Shown here piece after piece: positions 63,152-64,000 of a DNA stretch of 64,000 nt. Each line of letters begins with the position of its first letter. Position 1 is the first letter of the stretch. The DNA is from Mycolicibacterium fallax (lineage in GTDB: Bacteria > Actinomycetota > Actinomycetes > Mycobacteriales > Mycobacteriaceae). The notes below the pieces were generated by a model. That model ran no database searches. It saw only the letters and a program-made list of their open reading frames with translations, and was not told where the DNA came from. Both the position numbers and the translations under genes were made by a program. The stretch lies in assembly GCF_010726955.1 (NCBI RefSeq), contig NZ_AP022603.1, forward strand, positions 62,001 through 126,000. Reading direction: 5' to 3'.

Positions 63152-64000
63152 ATGAGCAAGCCACTGGAGGGCGTGCGGGTGCTGGAAGTCGCCATGTACG
63201 GCTTCGTCCCCTCGGCCGGTGCGGTGCTCGCCGAATGGGGCGCCGAAGTCATCAAGGTCGAGCACGCGGTCACCGGCGATCCGCAGCGCGGGCTGCGCCA
63301 GACCGGGTCGCTGCGCGTCGAGGGCGACCCGAACCCCAACATCGAGCACGCCAACCGCGGCAAGCGCAGCATCGGCCTGGAGATGGGCACCCCCGAGGGG
63401 TGCGAGGTGCTGCTGGAACTCGCCCGGCGCGCCGACGTGTTCCTGACCAGTTTCCTGCCCGGGCACCGCGCCAAGTTCGGCATCGACGTCGACGACATCC
63501 GCGCGGTCAACCCGACGGTGATCTACGCCCGCGGCAGCGCATTCGGCCCGCGCGGCGAGGAAGCGGCCAAGGGCGGCTACGACATGACGGCGTTCTGGTG
63601 CCGGGCCGGCACCGCCGCCTCGATCACCCCGCCGGGCCTGGACGGGATGATCGGCCCGCCCGGACCGGCCTACGGCGACACCATCTCCGGCACCAACCTG
63701 GCCGGCGGCATCGCCGCGGCGCTGTTCAAACGGGAGCGCACCGGCGAGCCGTCGGTGGTCGACGTGTCGCTGCTGGGCAGCGGGCTGTGGGCGATGGGGC
63801 ATCTGATCGCGCTGACCTCGCATCTGGACGAGCTGCTGGTCAATCCGCCGCCGAACAACGCGGGATCGCCGATCAACCCGCTGGTGCACCTGTACCCGAC
63901 CTCCGACGATCGCTACATCTCCTTCGTGATGATGCAGCCGACCAAGTTCTGGGGCGACGTGTGCCGGCACCTGGACCTGCCGGAACTGGCCGACGATCCC
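63152..64000 (+). CDS. CaiB/BaiF-family CoA transferase (runs off the window)
   Basis: A partial gene of at least 283 codons, open to the last base of the window. The product starts MSKPLEGVRVLEVAMYGFVP and has AEWGAEVIKVEHAVTGDP, HANRGKRSIGLEMGTPEG, GGYDMTAFWCRAGTAASITP and the likely catalytic Asp in PAYGDTISGTNLAGGI. The C-terminal third lies outside. ATG 63152 is 3 bases after the aldehyde dehydrogenase stop. Probably loads CoA on the acid formed by that enzyme. Confidence 0.88.
   Translation, partial: MSKPLEGVRVLEVAMYGFVPSAGAVLAEWGAEVIKVEHAVTGDPQRGLRQTGSLRVEGDPNPNIEHANRGKRSIGLEMGTPEGCEVLLELARRADVFLTSFLPGHRAKFGIDVDDIRAVNPTVIYARGSAFGPRGEEAAKGGYDMTAFWCRAGTAASITPPGLDGMIGPPGPAYGDTISGTNLAGGIAAALFKRERTGEPSVVDVSLLGSGLWAMGHLIALTSHLDELLVNPPPNNAGSPINPLVHLYPTSDDRYISFVMMQPTKFWGDVCRHLDLPELADDP

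Noticed and set aside
61217..63970. A minus-strand open frame of over 900 codons
   Set aside because: Antisense to a clear aldehyde dehydrogenase and a CoA transferase; no recognisable domain.

Overview
The window is high-GC actinobacterial DNA, most likely from a mycobacterium (Mycolicibacterium-like). Pointers are a DUF222-HNH protein of the 13E12 type with a LexA-like box at its start codon, two F420-type luciferase-like oxidoreductases, a mycofactocin-type short-chain dehydrogenase, and many P450, ferredoxin and acyl-CoA dehydrogenase genes. Genus assignment is inference. No rRNA, CRISPR array, insertion sequence or phage module was seen. The only RNA gene found is tRNA-Leu(UAG) at 2219-2301. 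No gene-free stretch exceeds 300 bases; the longest are 58560-58845 (tandem repeats) and 25223-25485 (promoter region with operators).

Layout. 1-6.3 kb is general background: an LLM oxidoreductase, a DadA-like flavoprotein, tRNA-Leu, the 13E12 protein and a large kinase-like/flippase-like membrane protein. 6.3-43 kb and 51-64 kb form a large catabolic island. It holds nine acyl-CoA dehydrogenase genes (several in adjacent pairs, as in heteromeric steroid-type enzymes), three CaiB-type CoA transferases, an acyl-CoA synthetase, a crotonase, a thiolase, and a DUF35-thiolase-like (Ltp2-type) fusion. It also has three P450s, two Rieske oxygenase alpha subunits, four small ferredoxins plus a Rieske ferredoxin, an unusual NuoF-like flavoprotein, three amidohydrolases, two alpha/beta hydrolases, aldehyde dehydrogenases, short-chain dehydrogenases and four TetR regulators. 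44.1-50.8 kb is a separate module: a fused alpha/beta E1 dehydrogenase, an ALDH7-like enzyme and a lysine-6-dehydrogenase-like protein, divergent from a PucR-type regulator. It looks like lysine or another amino-acid catabolism.

How it may work together (inference). A carboxylic acid is activated to a CoA thioester (synthetase, CoA transferases), desaturated by paired acyl-CoA dehydrogenases, hydrated and oxidised, and cleaved by the thiolase or by retro-aldol on the DUF35-Ltp protein. P450 and Rieske enzymes hydroxylate rings or side chains, and amidohydrolases, alpha/beta hydrolases and dehydrogenases finish the fragments. The enzyme mix resembles steroid or isoprenoid side-chain catabolism, but no known cholesterol-ring genes were recognised, so the substrate is unknown.

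The most interesting signal is a recurring palindrome, GAGAAT-N3-ATTCTC. It occurs in perfect or near-perfect form in six places in front of catabolic operons, with weaker copies in front of others, which suggests that one TetR protein (best candidate the gene at 16242-16901) controls the dispersed operons as a regulon. Other notable points are a 62-63-bp tandem repeat grown from the 3' end of a P450 gene, a NuoF-like protein lacking one cluster cysteine beside a ferredoxin, a crotonase lacking both catalytic glutamates, and an amidohydrolase lacking its HxH metal motif.
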